Positions 7,413-16,605 are shown, numbered from the stretch's first letter. The stretch is DNA of 64,000 bases from Sphaerochaeta pleomorpha str. Grapes (GCF_000236685.1 NC_016633.1:2232001-2296000), one strand, 5' to 3'. Notes: generated by a model not told the origin, from the sequence alone. Numbers and translations are program-made.

Positions 7413-9209
7413 CTATTCTTTTTGTTTTGGCTTGTTGATGATCAAGTGCAAATCATCAAGTTGCTGTTGGTCGAGCTCTGAAGGGGAGTCGTCCATCGGG
7501 CTTACTGCCGCGGTGTTCTTCGGGAATGCAATGACTTCATGGATTGAGGTTTGCTCACTCATAATCATTACCATCCTGTCGATACCGGGGGCAATCCCGC
7601 CATGCGGGGGTGGTCCATACCTAAAGGCATTGAGCAGGAACCCGAACCTTTCCTCTGCTGTCTCATCATCAAAGTTACAGATTCTGAAAATCCTCTTCTG
7701 CAATTCGACATCATGGATACGGATAGAACCGCTTGCACACTCATATCCGTTGCAGACCAAGTCATAGAGGTCACCTTTTACGCTACCTGGATCGGACTCA
7801 AGTGTGTCGAGGTATTCAATCTGGGGCATGCTGAACATGTGGTGAGCAGCTTCCCAGTGGCCTTCCTCTTCATTGTATTCAAACAAAGGAAAGTCGATAA
7901 TCCAGCAGAATTCAAAGCTTTTTCGGATCAACTTCAAATCCTTGCCGAGTTTAGTTCTTACAGCCCCAAGGCTGGTGCAACACTTTTTCCAGTTTTCATG
8001 GGCAACGAACAGGATCAAATCGCCCTCATTGGCACCAAGCCGATCTATGAGCTCACTCTCCAAGCCCCCGAAGAATTTTGTTACACCACCGGAGAGGGCT
8101 TTGTCTGCTCCGACTTTGATCCATGCCAACCCCTTGGCCCCATAGATCTTTGCAGCGTCTTCAAGTTCAGTGATGTACTTGCGTGAGAAATCAACACCCT
8201 CGGTCTTGGGAGCACACAGTGCCTTTACATGGCCACCGTTTGCCAAAATCTCTCCAAAGGTCCCAAAACTACTTTTTGATGCAAGGTCATCGACATCAAA
8301 CATGGGGATATCGAACCGCAGGTCAGGCTTGTCACAGCCATAGGTATTCATGCTCTCATGGTAGGAAAGCCTGGTAAAATGAGCAGGAAGATCGTAGTCC
8401 ATAACTTCCTTGAAGACATGGTTGAACAACTCTTCAATAAGGAGCAGGACATCGTCACGCTTCACGAAGCTCATTTCGATATCAAGTTGTGTGAATTCCA
8501 GCTGGCGGTCTCCGCGGGCATCCTCATCACGGTAACAACGGGCAATCTGGAAATACTTGTCGATACCGCCAACCATCAGGATTTGCTTGAAAAGCTGAGG
8601 GCTTTGGGGAAGGGCATAGAATTTTCCAGGATAAATGCGGCTGGGAACGACAAAGTCCCTGGCTCCTTCCGGAGTACTCTTAATGAGTGTGGGGGTCTCG
8701 ATTTCAAGAAAGTTTTTTTCTTCAAGGTATTTTCTGATGGAGAAAATGAAATCGTTTCGCAATTTCATTCTCTGTTGCATGCCTTGTGTACGCAAATCGA
8801 GATAACGATATTTAAGCCTGAGATCCTCACGTGGTTCATTCCCGTCGTCAATCTGGAACGGAAGTGGAGCACACTTGGAAAGAATTTCGATTTTTTCGGC
8901 TTTTACTTCGATTTCTCCGGTTGCCATCTCAGGATTGACCATTGAATCTGGGCGAAGGCGGACAATGCCCGTCACGGCGATACAAAATTCCATCCTGAGT
9001 TCTTTAGCGGTATCCTGTAATTCGATACTGGCATCGTCGTCGACGACGACCTGGGTAATACCATATCGGTCTCTCAGGTTGATAAAATGGAGTGCACCGT
9101 GGTTTCGGTCCCTATGGACCCATCCATTGAGAATAACGGTCTTGCCGTTATCTGCTTTCGTAAGTGCCCCGCACGTAGCTGTTCGTTGTGAAAATGCTTC
9201 TTCTGCCAT
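7413..9209 (-). CDS. aspS: Aspartyl-tRNA synthetase, bacterial type
   Basis: A 598-residue class II synthetase that charges tRNA-Asp. It has the N-terminal OB-fold anticodon domain (VILNGWVHRDRNHGALHF), motif 2 (QIARCYRDEDARGDRQLEFT), the inserted GAD domain of the bacterial enzyme in the middle, and motif 3 near the C-terminus (GIAPGIDRMVMIM). The length matches the usual 590-600. I chose the ATG at 9207-9209 (MAEEAFSQRT), with GGGGA about seven bases upstream. The longer frame from 9248 starts within the likely -10 region. It is followed by its own terminator. Confidence 0.96.
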   Translation of the reverse strand: MAEEAFSQRTATCGALTKADNGKTVILNGWVHRDRNHGALHFINLRDRYGITQVVVDDDASIELQDTAKELRMEFCIAVTGIVRLRPDSMVNPEMATGEIEVKAEKIEILSKCAPLPFQIDDGNEPREDLRLKYRYLDLRTQGMQQRMKLRNDFIFSIRKYLEEKNFLEIETPTLIKSTPEGARDFVVPSRIYPGKFYALPQSPQLFKQILMVGGIDKYFQIARCYRDEDARGDRQLEFTQLDIEMSFVKRDDVLLLIEELFNHVFKEVMDYDLPAHFTRLSYHESMNTYGCDKPDLRFDIPMFDVDDLASKSSFGTFGEILANGGHVKALCAPKTEGVDFSRKYITELEDAAKIYGAKGLAWIKVGADKALSGGVTKFFGGLESELIDRLGANEGDLILFVAHENWKKCCTSLGAVRTKLGKDLKLIRKSFEFCWIIDFPLFEYNEEEGHWEAAHHMFSMPQIEYLDTLESDPGSVKGDLYDLVCNGYECASGSIRIHDVELQKRIFRICNFDDETAEERFGFLLNAFRYGPPPHGGIAPGIDRMVMIMSEQTSIHEVIAFPKNTAAVSPMDDSPSELDQQQLDDLHLIINKPKQKE

Positions 9210-9311
9210 AATGGGTCCCCGTGGGCCTCCTTTGCAAAGTACTCCCATACTATAACATCAAGATTCAAAAGGCAATTGCCTGGTTGTAAGGAAACCGGAA
9301 GCTGGAAAAGG

Positions 9312-12300
9312 TTATTGGGGGAGTTCCCTTACGGTAAATTGCTTTTTCTGGAGATATTCAATAGCTTGGACTGCCGCGCTTGCCGCACTGGTTGTGGTAG
9401 TATAGGGAATTTTTAAACGCATTGCTTCACTTCGTATTTCATCGTCACTTTTATGGGCATGGAAGCCTACAGGGGTATTGATTACCAAATCTACCTGTTT
9501 TGCCCTAAGGTAGTCGGTAATATTTGGGTTGCCCTCATGGACTTTCTGGACCACTTCGCTCAAGATACCCTCTTCAAACAACGATCTGGCAGTTCCTCGG
9601 GTCGCTGCAATGGAAAAACCCATTTCCTGAAGTTTTTTTGCAATGGGAATAATTGCTTTCCTGTCTTTTGCATTGACGCTTATGATTACTTTTCCTGAAA
9701 CCGGTAGGCGATTTCCTGCACTTGCCTGGCTTTTGGCAAAGGCTTCACCGAACGTCTTCCCCATTCCTATGGACTCCCCAGTAGAGCGCATTTCCGGCCC
9801 GAGCAACGGGTCGACATTGGAGAACCTATCAAAAGAAAATACGGCTTCCTTGATAGCCCACCCGGTCAGGCAACGCCCTTCGCTGTAGGTACCCTGTCTT
9901 TTGACTAGGTTTTGGCTGACAAGGTCTTGTCCTTCCCATACCCTTACCGCTGCCTCAATCAGGTTGACCCCTGAAGCCTTTGATATGAAAGGGACAGTAC
10001 GGGAGGCCCTTGGGTTGACCTCGATAAGATACAGTTTGTCATCCTTGGCTGCAAACTGGATATTCATCAAGCCTTTAACCTCCAAGGCAATTGCAAGCTT
10101 GTGTGCCCATTCTTTCATCTGGGACAATATCTCGGGCTTGGATTTGTAAGGGGGGAAAACCGCAGCAGAGTCGCCACTGTGAATCCCTGCTGCTTCAATA
10201 TGCTGCAAAATGCCCCCTATATAGAGGTTTGTCCCATCAGAAACGGCATCAAGGTCATATTCGAAGGCATCGTCGAGGAATTGGTCGATAAGGACAGGAG
10301 CTTTTTTACTAGCCTCAATCCCGCTGTTTGAGCAGAAATCGTTGATTCCCTGTTCATCGTAGACAATGAACATTCCTCGTCCACCGAGCACAAAGGAAGG
10401 ACGAATCAGCACAGGAAAGCCTACCTCGATGGCCATCGGCAGTATTTCTTCTTTGCTTCTAGCAATTCTGTTTGCTGGTTGCCTTAATTTCAATCTTTTG
10501 ACCAATTGGGAAAAACGATCCCTGTCTCCTGCTTCGTCGAGTCCTTCAAGCCGTGTACCTATGATGTCTGCCCCGCTGTTTTGGAGGCTGTCAGCCAGAT
10601 TCAGTGGCGTCTGGCCTCCAAGCTGGACCACAACGTGCTTGGTTTGTTCCTGCCTGAGTATTTCTTTTACATGCTCTGTTGCTAAAGGCTCTATATACAG
10701 CCTGTCGCTTATGTTGAAGTCGGTTGAAACGGTTTCGGGGTTGCTGTTCACCATAATGGTTTTTCTCCCGAGTTTTTGGTAGGCCAGGGAAGCCAGCGTG
10801 CAGCAGGTGTCGAATTCAAGTCCCTGGCCGATTCTGTTAGGTCCGCTTGCCAAAATAACTACAGCGTCTTTTCCCAGGGGCTTAGGTTCATTTATTTCCC
10901 CATAGGTGGTGTAGCAATAGGGGGTGAGTGCTTTGAATTCCCCGGCACAGGTATCGACGAAATGGGTCGAGGGATGGATTACCTGGGCAAAGCGAAGCCT
11001 TTCGATATCTTGCTCATCCTTCTTGAGGAGCTTGGCGATACGCTTGTCGCTCATTCCGGCCTTCTTTGCTCGCTCCAAGAGAGTTGGGGTGAGTCCTTTG
11101 ACAATCTCTTTGTCCAGTCTGGTTTGTTGCACCAGCAGATAGAGGAACCAAGGGTCAAAAGCTGTAATCGAGGCAACCTCATCCAGTTTTTCCTCCCCGT
11201 CCTGACTCAAGACGGAATAGGCGGCCATCAAACGCAAAGGATGGGCACTATGGAGCAATTCATCAACATGTTCCCTGCTGAATTTTGTATCTTCACATAG
11301 ATCGGTCAAACCCTCGAAGCCCCTCTCTGAAGATCTGATGCCTTTATTAAGGGCCTCAAGGGCTGTCCTGCCAAGGGCAAGAGCTTCTCCGACACTTCTC
11401 ATCTGGGTCCCCAGGGCGCTGCAGGGAAGAGGGAATTTTTCAAGTTCGAAGCGGGGGACCTTTACTGCGCAGTAATCGAGAGCGGGTTCAAAACAGGATA
11501 CCGATTGGCCCGTGATTTCGTTCAGTACTTCGTCAAGCGTATAACCGACAGCAAGTTTTGCAGAACATCTGGCAATTGGGAAGCCTGTGGCCTTGCTGGC
11601 AAGTGCGGAGGATCGGGAAACCCTGGGGTTCATCTCGATGACAATCATTTTTCCGGTTTTTGGATCGAGGGCAAACTGAACATTGCTTCCGCCGCAGTCA
11701 ACCCCGACAGCGCGAAGGATGTTTATCGAAGCATCCCGCATTATCTGGTATTGCCGGTCGTCGAGCGTTTGGATTGGGGCTATGGTAATGCTATCGCCGG
11801 TATGGACCCCCATCGGGTCGATATTTTCTATTGAACACACAACAATTGCATTGTCGTTCTTGTCCCGCATTACCTCCATTTCAAATTCTTTCCATCCGAT
11901 AAGTGATTCTTCAACCAGTGCTTCGTGATTGGGGCTGGTCTGCAGGGCATGTTCTATGAGAGTTGGGAATTCCTCTTCAGTGTAGGCAATCGATCCCCCC
12001 ATGCCCCCAAGGGTAAAACTGGGGCGAATAATGAGCGGGAGTCCGAGCTTTTCTTTGAAAGCCTGGGCTTCCGAAAGTGAATGGATGACTACACTTTTAG
12101 CACTCTCAAGACCCAGTCCCTCTACGATTTTTTTAAAGGATCCCCTGTCTTCAGCAAGGCCAATCGATTTGATTGAGGCTCCGATTACTTCGACCCCGTA
12201 CTGATTTAGAAGCCCCAGGTTATCAAGCTCGATGGCGAGGTTCAATCCTGTCTGCCCTCCCATGGTGGTCAGGATGGCATCGGGTCTTTCCCGCTGGAAA

Positions 12301-12530
12301 ATCTGCTCGATATATTCGGGTTTCAGAGGTTCCATATAAATATGGTCTGCAATACCAGGGGTTGTCATAACCGTGGCTGGGTTGGGATTGACGAGAATAA
12401 CCTCATAGCCTTCTTCTTTGAGTGCTTTCACTGCCTGGGTTCCGCTATAGTCGAATTCACAGGCTTGACCGATTACAATTGGACCGCTTCCGATAACCAG
12501 GATTCGATGAATGTCTGTTCTTGCGCTCAT
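9312..12530 (-). CDS. carB: Carbamoyl-phosphate synthase, large subunit
   Basis: A 1072-residue subunit that makes carbamoyl phosphate from bicarbonate, ATP and ammonia delivered by CarA, for pyrimidine and arginine synthesis. It has the duplicated ATP-grasp halves, each opening with a nucleotide-binding segment (ILVIGSGPIVIGQACEFDYS, then VVILASGPNRIGQGLEFDTC) and each with an MGGQT or LGGQT loop. A C-terminal MGS-like allosteric domain ends the protein. The length is normal. The ATG overlaps the carA stop as ATGA, so translation is coupled. The longer frame starting inside carA is not needed. A short palindrome, GGCAATTGCC, after the stop may be a weak terminator. Confidence 0.97.
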   Translation of the reverse strand: MSARTDIHRILVIGSGPIVIGQACEFDYSGTQAVKALKEEGYEVILVNPNPATVMTTPGIADHIYMEPLKPEYIEQIFQRERPDAILTTMGGQTGLNLAIELDNLGLLNQYGVEVIGASIKSIGLAEDRGSFKKIVEGLGLESAKSVVIHSLSEAQAFKEKLGLPLIIRPSFTLGGMGGSIAYTEEEFPTLIEHALQTSPNHEALVEESLIGWKEFEMEVMRDKNDNAIVVCSIENIDPMGVHTGDSITIAPIQTLDDRQYQIMRDASINILRAVGVDCGGSNVQFALDPKTGKMIVIEMNPRVSRSSALASKATGFPIARCSAKLAVGYTLDEVLNEITGQSVSCFEPALDYCAVKVPRFELEKFPLPCSALGTQMRSVGEALALGRTALEALNKGIRSSERGFEGLTDLCEDTKFSREHVDELLHSAHPLRLMAAYSVLSQDGEEKLDEVASITAFDPWFLYLLVQQTRLDKEIVKGLTPTLLERAKKAGMSDKRIAKLLKKDEQDIERLRFAQVIHPSTHFVDTCAGEFKALTPYCYTTYGEINEPKPLGKDAVVILASGPNRIGQGLEFDTCCTLASLAYQKLGRKTIMVNSNPETVSTDFNISDRLYIEPLATEHVKEILRQEQTKHVVVQLGGQTPLNLADSLQNSGADIIGTRLEGLDEAGDRDRFSQLVKRLKLRQPANRIARSKEEILPMAIEVGFPVLIRPSFVLGGRGMFIVYDEQGINDFCSNSGIEASKKAPVLIDQFLDDAFEYDLDAVSDGTNLYIGGILQHIEAAGIHSGDSAAVFPPYKSKPEILSQMKEWAHKLAIALEVKGLMNIQFAAKDDKLYLIEVNPRASRTVPFISKASGVNLIEAAVRVWEGQDLVSQNLVKRQGTYSEGRCLTGWAIKEAVFSFDRFSNVDPLLGPEMRSTGESIGMGKTFGEAFAKSQASAGNRLPVSGKVIISVNAKDRKAIIPIAKKLQEMGFSIAATRGTARSLFEEGILSEVVQKVHEGNPNITDYLRAKQVDLVINTPVGFHAHKSDDEIRSEAMRLKIPYTTTTSAASAAVQAIEYLQKKQFTVRELPQ

Positions 12531-13690
12531 AGTGTAGTAACTCCTTGTTTTGCCACTTCTAGGAAGCGGTCGAAGATCCAAGAGCCATCATGGGGTCCAG
12601 GAGAAGCTTCAGGGTGAAACTGGACTGACATAACCGGTAAGTCAGTATGGATCAAACCCTCATTGGAATTATCATTTGCATTCATGAACCATTGGTTTGT
12701 GCAGGGAGGTAGTGATTCTCTATCAGCCATAAATCCATGGTTCTGGCTGGTGACGAAAGTCCGGCCCGTCACACAATCACGGACAGGATGGTTCGCCCCG
12801 TGATGTCCAAATTTCATTTTTACCGTCTTCCCTCCCAATGCGCAGGTAATAATCTGGTGTCCGAGACAAATACCAAATACGGGTAGCTTGCCGATTACTT
12901 CTTTGGTCATACGTACTGCATGGGTGAGTAGTGCAGGATCTCCAGGTCCATTGGAAAGAAACATAGCTGAACATCCTGAATTGAGGATTTCTTCACTGGT
13001 CACTGAACTTGGGAACAGGGTTACCCGTACTTGTCGTTTGTACAATTCATTGATAATGGATTTCTTAATCCCGAAATCGACCACGGCAAACCGTAGGGAT
13101 TCTTTTTCAGGAATAGGAATCTCAACAACAGGGTCGACACAGATTTTTTTGACCGAGACTCCTTCGATGAGGTCTCGCTCACTGATTGAGGGAAAAGCGT
13201 GTAAGGCTTTCATTGCCAGGATAAGTTCTTTGCCTTTCAAGGTAGAGCAATCGGACCGGACCAAAAGGGCATTGCAGGAACCGAAATCGCGAAGGTGTAA
13301 TGTCAGCCTTCTTGTATCTACGCCTGTGATTCCGTACACCTCATGCTTTTCCATGAATGAACGTAGGGAAGTTTTTCCCTGGGGAAGGGGTCCGTCATAC
13401 AATTCGTGTACAACCAGGGCCGTTGCCGGTATGGCTTGCGGGCAAAGGGCGTTTTCGTTCAGATTTTCTTCACAACCATAATTCCCGATGTGTGGATAGG
13501 TCATTACTACCATCTGGCCATGGTAGGAAGGGTCTGTAAGGATTTCCTGGTAACCGGTCATGCTGGTATTGAATACCGCTTCCCCTATCGGGGGGAATGC
13601 ATTCAGTTCGGAAGGTTTTGGAGCGAGTTTTCCAAATCCGTAGCCAGAAAAAATGCTACCGTCCGAAAGGACGAGAAAAGTTTTTTCCAT
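12527..13690 (-). CDS. carA: Carbamoyl-phosphate synthase, small (glutaminase) subunit
   Basis: A 387-residue glutamine amidotransferase subunit that hydrolyses glutamine and channels ammonia to CarB. The N-terminal CarA domain contains GEAVFNTSMTGYQEILTDPS. The class I amidotransferase domain has the catalytic cysteine in GICLGHQ, the oxyanion segment SNGPGDP and the catalytic His-Glu in FHPEASPGP. The start has AGAAGGTG seven bases upstream. The promoter overlaps one of four phased repeats, suggesting regulation by a DNA-binding protein rather than a PyrR-type attenuator, for which I saw no structure. Confidence 0.96.
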   Translation of the reverse strand: MEKTFLVLSDGSIFSGYGFGKLAPKPSELNAFPPIGEAVFNTSMTGYQEILTDPSYHGQMVVMTYPHIGNYGCEENLNENALCPQAIPATALVVHELYDGPLPQGKTSLRSFMEKHEVYGITGVDTRRLTLHLRDFGSCNALLVRSDCSTLKGKELILAMKALHAFPSISERDLIEGVSVKKICVDPVVEIPIPEKESLRFAVVDFGIKKSIINELYKRQVRVTLFPSSVTSEEILNSGCSAMFLSNGPGDPALLTHAVRMTKEVIGKLPVFGICLGHQIITCALGGKTVKMKFGHHGANHPVRDCVTGRTFVTSQNHGFMADRESLPPCTNQWFMNANDNSNEGLIHTDLPVMSVQFHPEASPGPHDGSWIFDRFLEVAKQGVTTL

Positions 13691-13719
13691 GGTTGCACCT
13701 TCTAGTTCAAATTGATGGG

Positions 13720-13748
13720 ATGATATCCGAATATTTTAGAATATGCAA
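13720..13748 (-). promoter_or_regulatory. carAB promoter
   Basis: On the minus strand, TTGCAT (13743-13748), a 17-base spacer and TATCAT (13720-13725), about 30 bases before the carA start. The -35 box is part of the first repeat described in the next entry. Confidence 0.65.
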
Positions 13749-13833
13749 CATAATTTTTAAGAAATGCAACAAAATATAGGTAAGTGCTGGAAATCTATTA
13801 AAAACAGCAACAAATAATGCCTATATGCAACAA
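13743..13833 (-). repeat. Four phased TGTTGC repeats upstream of carA
   Basis: The core GTTGC (plus-strand GCAAC) occurs at 13745, 13766, 13807 and 13827 in an AT-rich stretch, three of the four as TGTTGCAT or its close variant. Start-to-start distances are 21, 41 and 20 bases, that is two, four and two helical turns, so all copies face the same side of the helix. They do not resemble ARG boxes. A cooperative regulator binding direct repeats is a reasonable inference. Confidence 0.55.
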
Positions 13834-13860
13834 AAGACCCAAGATTTTCAATCCTGAGTC
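13831..13860 (-). terminator. Terminator of the first psp operon
   Basis: GACTCAGGATT and AATCTTGGGTC form a near-perfect stem (13836-13860) with a short loop, followed on the minus strand by TTTTG. It lies about 100 bases after the pspC stop. Confidence 0.6.
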
Positions 13861-13963
13861 CTCGTTTCTTTCAATTTTATCATTGTATCGACATTCCCAG
13901 GGAAATTGGCGGAACCAGAGAATGTATGAAAAAGCCTTTGCTTCCTTTGCATAGTTACGTATG

Positions 13964-14344
13964 CTATTTCCCTTCGTGGAAGCGGTCTTCCCAGTCTCGT
14001 TCCTTGTTGAAGATGTCGTTCTCCATTTTTTCCACTTTCCGTTTCAACCGCTCGTATTCCGATTGCAGGTCCTCGTCGGAACGAGGGTCGTCGTCATCCT
14101 TTTCTCCGGAGTAATGAGTCCCGCCGTTCCCGTAGATTGTATCTGCAGGGTTCATGGGGATGATCAGTGCTGCCAGGAGGTAGAGTATTGCCCCGGGGAA
14201 GATACCGGTCACTATAATCGTAATGAACACAATCAAACGTATCGGGTCGACCGGTAAGTCACGCCATTCAGCCAGACCTGCACAAACCCCGAAAATCTTG
14301 CCCCTGGGTGACCTGTAAAGTTTTTTCGTTGCCATAGCTGTCAT
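13964..14344 (-). CDS. pspC: PspC domain protein with C-terminal coiled coil (copy 1)
   Basis: A 126-residue inner-membrane protein of the envelope stress response. It has the PspC signature KLYRSPRGKIFGVCAGLAEW at about residues 7-26, a membrane helix pair (about 33-64), and a charged C-terminal helix with heptads (SEYERLKRKVEKMENDIFNK). The last feature is not part of minimal PspC and may contact PspA or the PspB-like protein. Two starts are possible: ATG 14342-14344, or the ATG three codons later, which has better Shine-Dalgarno spacing. It is the last gene of the operon pspA-pspB-pspC. The copy at 18764 is about 80% identical in protein. Confidence 0.85.
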   Translation of the reverse strand: MTAMATKKLYRSPRGKIFGVCAGLAEWRDLPVDPIRLIVFITIIVTGIFPGAILYLLAALIIPMNPADTIYGNGGTHYSGEKDDDDPRSDEDLQSEYERLKRKVEKMENDIFNKERDWEDRFHEGK

Positions 14345-14365
14345 TTCCTTTGTTCCTTATTCGTT

Positions 14366-14707
14366 CTAGCCGTTGGAATTTCCCTTGCGGCTGTTCATGA
14401 TGGTTTCGATGTTGTCGAGACGTTTCTGCAGATCGTCGATGCCTTTCTTCACCTGGGCCCTGTTGTTCTCTTTCTCCCAGGATCCGAGGGTATCGCTCTC
14501 GTCTGCCGTTTCTATTGTATGTTTGTATTTGTGTGTTCTTTCGCTTCGCCTCATCGAGCTGTACGTGCCGGGCTTGATGCCCTGGGACATCTCCTGCATC
14601 CTTAGCGCGGCGTCGAGCTTTCTCTTTTTGAGCTCGTGCCGGTTGTTGATGGCCGAGATGATTATCACGAAACTGAAGATTACCACGAGAATCCAAGCGG
14701 CTTCCAT
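14366..14707 (-). CDS. PspB-like membrane protein (copy 1)
   Basis: A 113-residue protein with one N-terminal membrane helix (AAWILVVIFSFVIIISAI) followed by a highly charged, helical cytoplasmic tail. The tail ends in a likely coiled coil (KKGIDDLQKRLDNIETIMN). The architecture and its place between pspA and pspC match PspB, though it is longer than the 74-residue E. coli protein and shows little clear sequence identity. It probably forms the membrane complex that senses stress and releases PspF from PspA. The central part differs strongly from copy 2 while both ends are nearly the same. Confidence 0.7.
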   Translation of the reverse strand: MEAAWILVVIFSFVIIISAINNRHELKKRKLDAALRMQEMSQGIKPGTYSSMRRSERTHKYKHTIETADESDTLGSWEKENNRAQVKKGIDDLQKRLDNIETIMNSRKGNSNG

Positions 14708-14726
14708 TTATTCTCTCCCCTATGTG

Positions 14727-15383
14727 CTATTTGCCTGCTATCTTGAGCAGCTCGGCGATCTCGGCGTCGATGTCATCCATCTGTTCGAGGTCCTTGAACC
14801 TGTCGTCCAGATTGCTCGAACGGGCCCTGTTGAGGGTGTTCCCTGCCTGCATGCGGTCGATTTTCTCCTCCATGGAGGAGAACCGGTCGTACGTGGCGCT
14901 TTCGGCCGCGCGCCGGAGCGTGTCCTGGGCCGCCTGCTCTTCCTTCGCCCGCTTCGCCCGCTCCACCATCACCTGGTACTTCTGCTTGACGGAGGCGAGC
15001 TTGTCCTCGATCTGGTTGATCTCGTCCTTGCTGGTCTTGATCAGCCCGTCGGCCACGTCCAGTTCCCCCGACAGCCTGTCCACCTCAGCCTTCGCCCGCT
15101 TCTTCTCCAGCAGCGCCTCGCGTGCAAGGTCCTCGCGCCCCTTGGCTATCGCCAGCTCTGCGCGGCTCTGCCAGCGCTGCATGGCGTTCTCGCTCTCCTT
15201 GTACATGCGCTCGGTCTTGGCCCTGCCGGCCATCTTCGCCGCGCAGGAGCTCTTCAGCTCAATGAGGGTATCTTCCATTTCTTGCATCATCAGCCTGATC
15301 ATCTTCTCGGGGTCTTCGGCCTTGTCGAGAAGCGAGTTGATGTTGGCATTCACTATATCTAAGAACCTTGAAAAAACGCCCAT
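14727..15383 (-). CDS. pspA: PspA/IM30 family protein, type 1 (copy 1)
   Basis: A 218-residue ESCRT-III-like membrane-remodelling protein. It starts MGVFSRFLDIVNANINSLLD, the amphipathic N-terminal helix that binds stressed membrane, followed by EDPEKMIRLMMQEME and long coiled-coil helices. The segment AKGREDLAREALLEKKRA is the strongly conserved PspA core. In known systems PspA both coats damaged membrane and holds PspF inactive. The gene is first in pspA-pspB-pspC behind a sigma-54 promoter. Its base composition is clearly richer in G+C than the flanking housekeeping genes. It differs from copy 2 at one residue near the C-terminus (LLKIAGK against LLKRAGK). Confidence 0.93.
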   Translation of the reverse strand: MGVFSRFLDIVNANINSLLDKAEDPEKMIRLMMQEMEDTLIELKSSCAAKMAGRAKTERMYKESENAMQRWQSRAELAIAKGREDLAREALLEKKRAKAEVDRLSGELDVADGLIKTSKDEINQIEDKLASVKQKYQVMVERAKRAKEEQAAQDTLRRAAESATYDRFSSMEEKIDRMQAGNTLNRARSSNLDDRFKDLEQMDDIDAEIAELLKIAGK

Positions 15384-15431
15384 CTTATGCTCCTTGGGTA
15401 GTCATGCCACCCGTGTTTGTACAAACCTATT

Positions 15432-15447
15432 TGCAGGAACCGTGCCA
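15432..15447 (-). promoter_or_regulatory. Sigma-54 promoter of pspA type 1 (copy 1)
   Basis: On the minus strand, TGGCACGGTTCCTGCA: a perfect TGGCACG -24 element and a CTGC -12 element at the right spacing. It lies about 50 bases before the pspA start and is the expected target of PspF. Confidence 0.85.
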
Positions 15448-15556
15448 AACCCGCCTTCCCGGCAAAAAAACCCGCCAATTCCTTGTTTGCCAATGTATTG
15501 GCCCGCCTGGGGGGGCAGGGTGCTTTCCTCTCCCTGCTCCCCGTGATACTCTTCGG

Positions 15557-15592
15557 TTGGTAAAACCTGCCATGTATGGCTTATTTTACCAA
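15557..15592. promoter_or_regulatory. 36-bp palindrome between pspA and pspF
   Basis: TTGGTAAAA, three bases, GCCAT, two bases, ATGGC, three bases, TTTTACCAA: both arms are perfect. It lies just upstream of the pspF ribosome site and about 110 bases upstream of the sigma-54 promoter of pspA. That is where a PspF enhancer, also able to repress pspF, would be expected. A transcribed hairpin is the alternative. Confidence 0.65.
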
Positions 15593-15606
15593 ATCGGAGG
15601 GCTCCC

Positions 15607-16605
15607 ATGGAATCAGGACATAATGGTTACAACCAGCAACCTTTAGGCGAGAGTGAAGTCTTTCTTGACTTTCAAAACCAATTGAGCAGGGCTGCGACGG
15701 TAAACAGGTCTGTCCTGCTGGTAGGGGAACGGGGAAGCGGGAAGGAAATAGCAGCCCGCAGACTTCATTTCCTTTCCCCTCGTTGGCAACAGAACCTCGT
15801 GACAGTGAACTGTGCAGCCCTTCCTCCTTCCTTGATAGAGACGGAACTGTTCGGATATGAGCAAGGAGCGTTCACCGGGGCCCAGAAAACCCGGAAGGGG
15901 CGTTTCGAGGAAGCCGAGGGAGGTACGCTCTTTCTTGATGAAATCGGCATCATCCCCCTTGAAGTCCAAGAAAAAATCCTTAGGGTTGTCGAATATGGTA
16001 CCTATGAGCGGGTTGGATCTTCTGTTACCCACGAAACGAATGTCCGTATCATCGGTGCGACCAATGCAGACCTTCCCCAACTTTGCAAGGAAGGTAAGTT
16101 CAAGGAAGATTTGCTCGACAGGCTTTCCTTTGAGGTGCTGTTTCTTCCCCCTCTGCGAAAAAGAGGTGATGACATCCTTCTATTGGCAAACTATTTTGCC
16201 GCGAAAATGGCCTTGGAATGTGGGAGGCAGGAGATGCCTATCCTTAGCGAAGAGGTATCTGCAGTCCTTCTTGGTTACTCGTGGCCAGGAAATGTCCGTG
16301 AATTGAAGAATGTGATAGAGCGGGCCGTGTATCGTAGCGATGGTCAAGTCATTGAACAACTTACGCTGGATCCTTTCGAAAATCCGTATACGATGGAAAA
16401 GGCTGCCGTTGCTGAAAATCAGGAAATGCCAAAGAAACCCTTTGATCTTTCCCAATATGAGACGGCAAGGCAAGAGTTGGACCTCCTCTACCTCCGCGAA
16501 GCACTTGCAAGGGCCAAAGGTAACCAGAAAGAAGCTGCCAAGCTTTTGTCCCTTACCTATGACCAGCTTCGCGGACTCTACCGGAAGTTCCAGGACAGGC
16601 TATAA
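15607..16605 (+). CDS. pspF: PspF-type sigma-54 enhancer-binding activator
   Basis: A 332-residue AAA+ activator without a receiver domain, as in PspF. The ATPase domain carries Walker A GERGSGKE (about residue 40), the sigma-54 contact loop GAFTGA (about 93), Walker B GTLFLDEI (about 112) and the arginine-finger region after DLLDRLSFEVLFLPPLRKR. A C-terminal Fis-like helix-turn-helix (KGNQKEAAKLLSLTYDQLRG) binds the enhancer. It is divergent from pspA, the classical arrangement in which PspA inhibits PspF. The start has CGGAGGG upstream. It is the only intact pspF here and should drive all four sigma-54 promoters. Confidence 0.93.
   Translation: MESGHNGYNQQPLGESEVFLDFQNQLSRAATVNRSVLLVGERGSGKEIAARRLHFLSPRWQQNLVTVNCAALPPSLIETELFGYEQGAFTGAQKTRKGRFEEAEGGTLFLDEIGIIPLEVQEKILRVVEYGTYERVGSSVTHETNVRIIGATNADLPQLCKEGKFKEDLLDRLSFEVLFLPPLRKRGDDILLLANYFAAKMALECGRQEMPILSEEVSAVLLGYSWPGNVRELKNVIERAVYRSDGQVIEQLTLDPFENPYTMEKAAVAENQEMPKKPFDLSQYETARQELDLLYLREALARAKGNQKEAAKLLSLTYDQLRGLYRKFQDRL

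Noticed and set aside
13743-13833. ARG boxes upstream of carA
   Set aside because: The repeats are direct GTTGC cores, not the palindromic GAATAATTATTC type.
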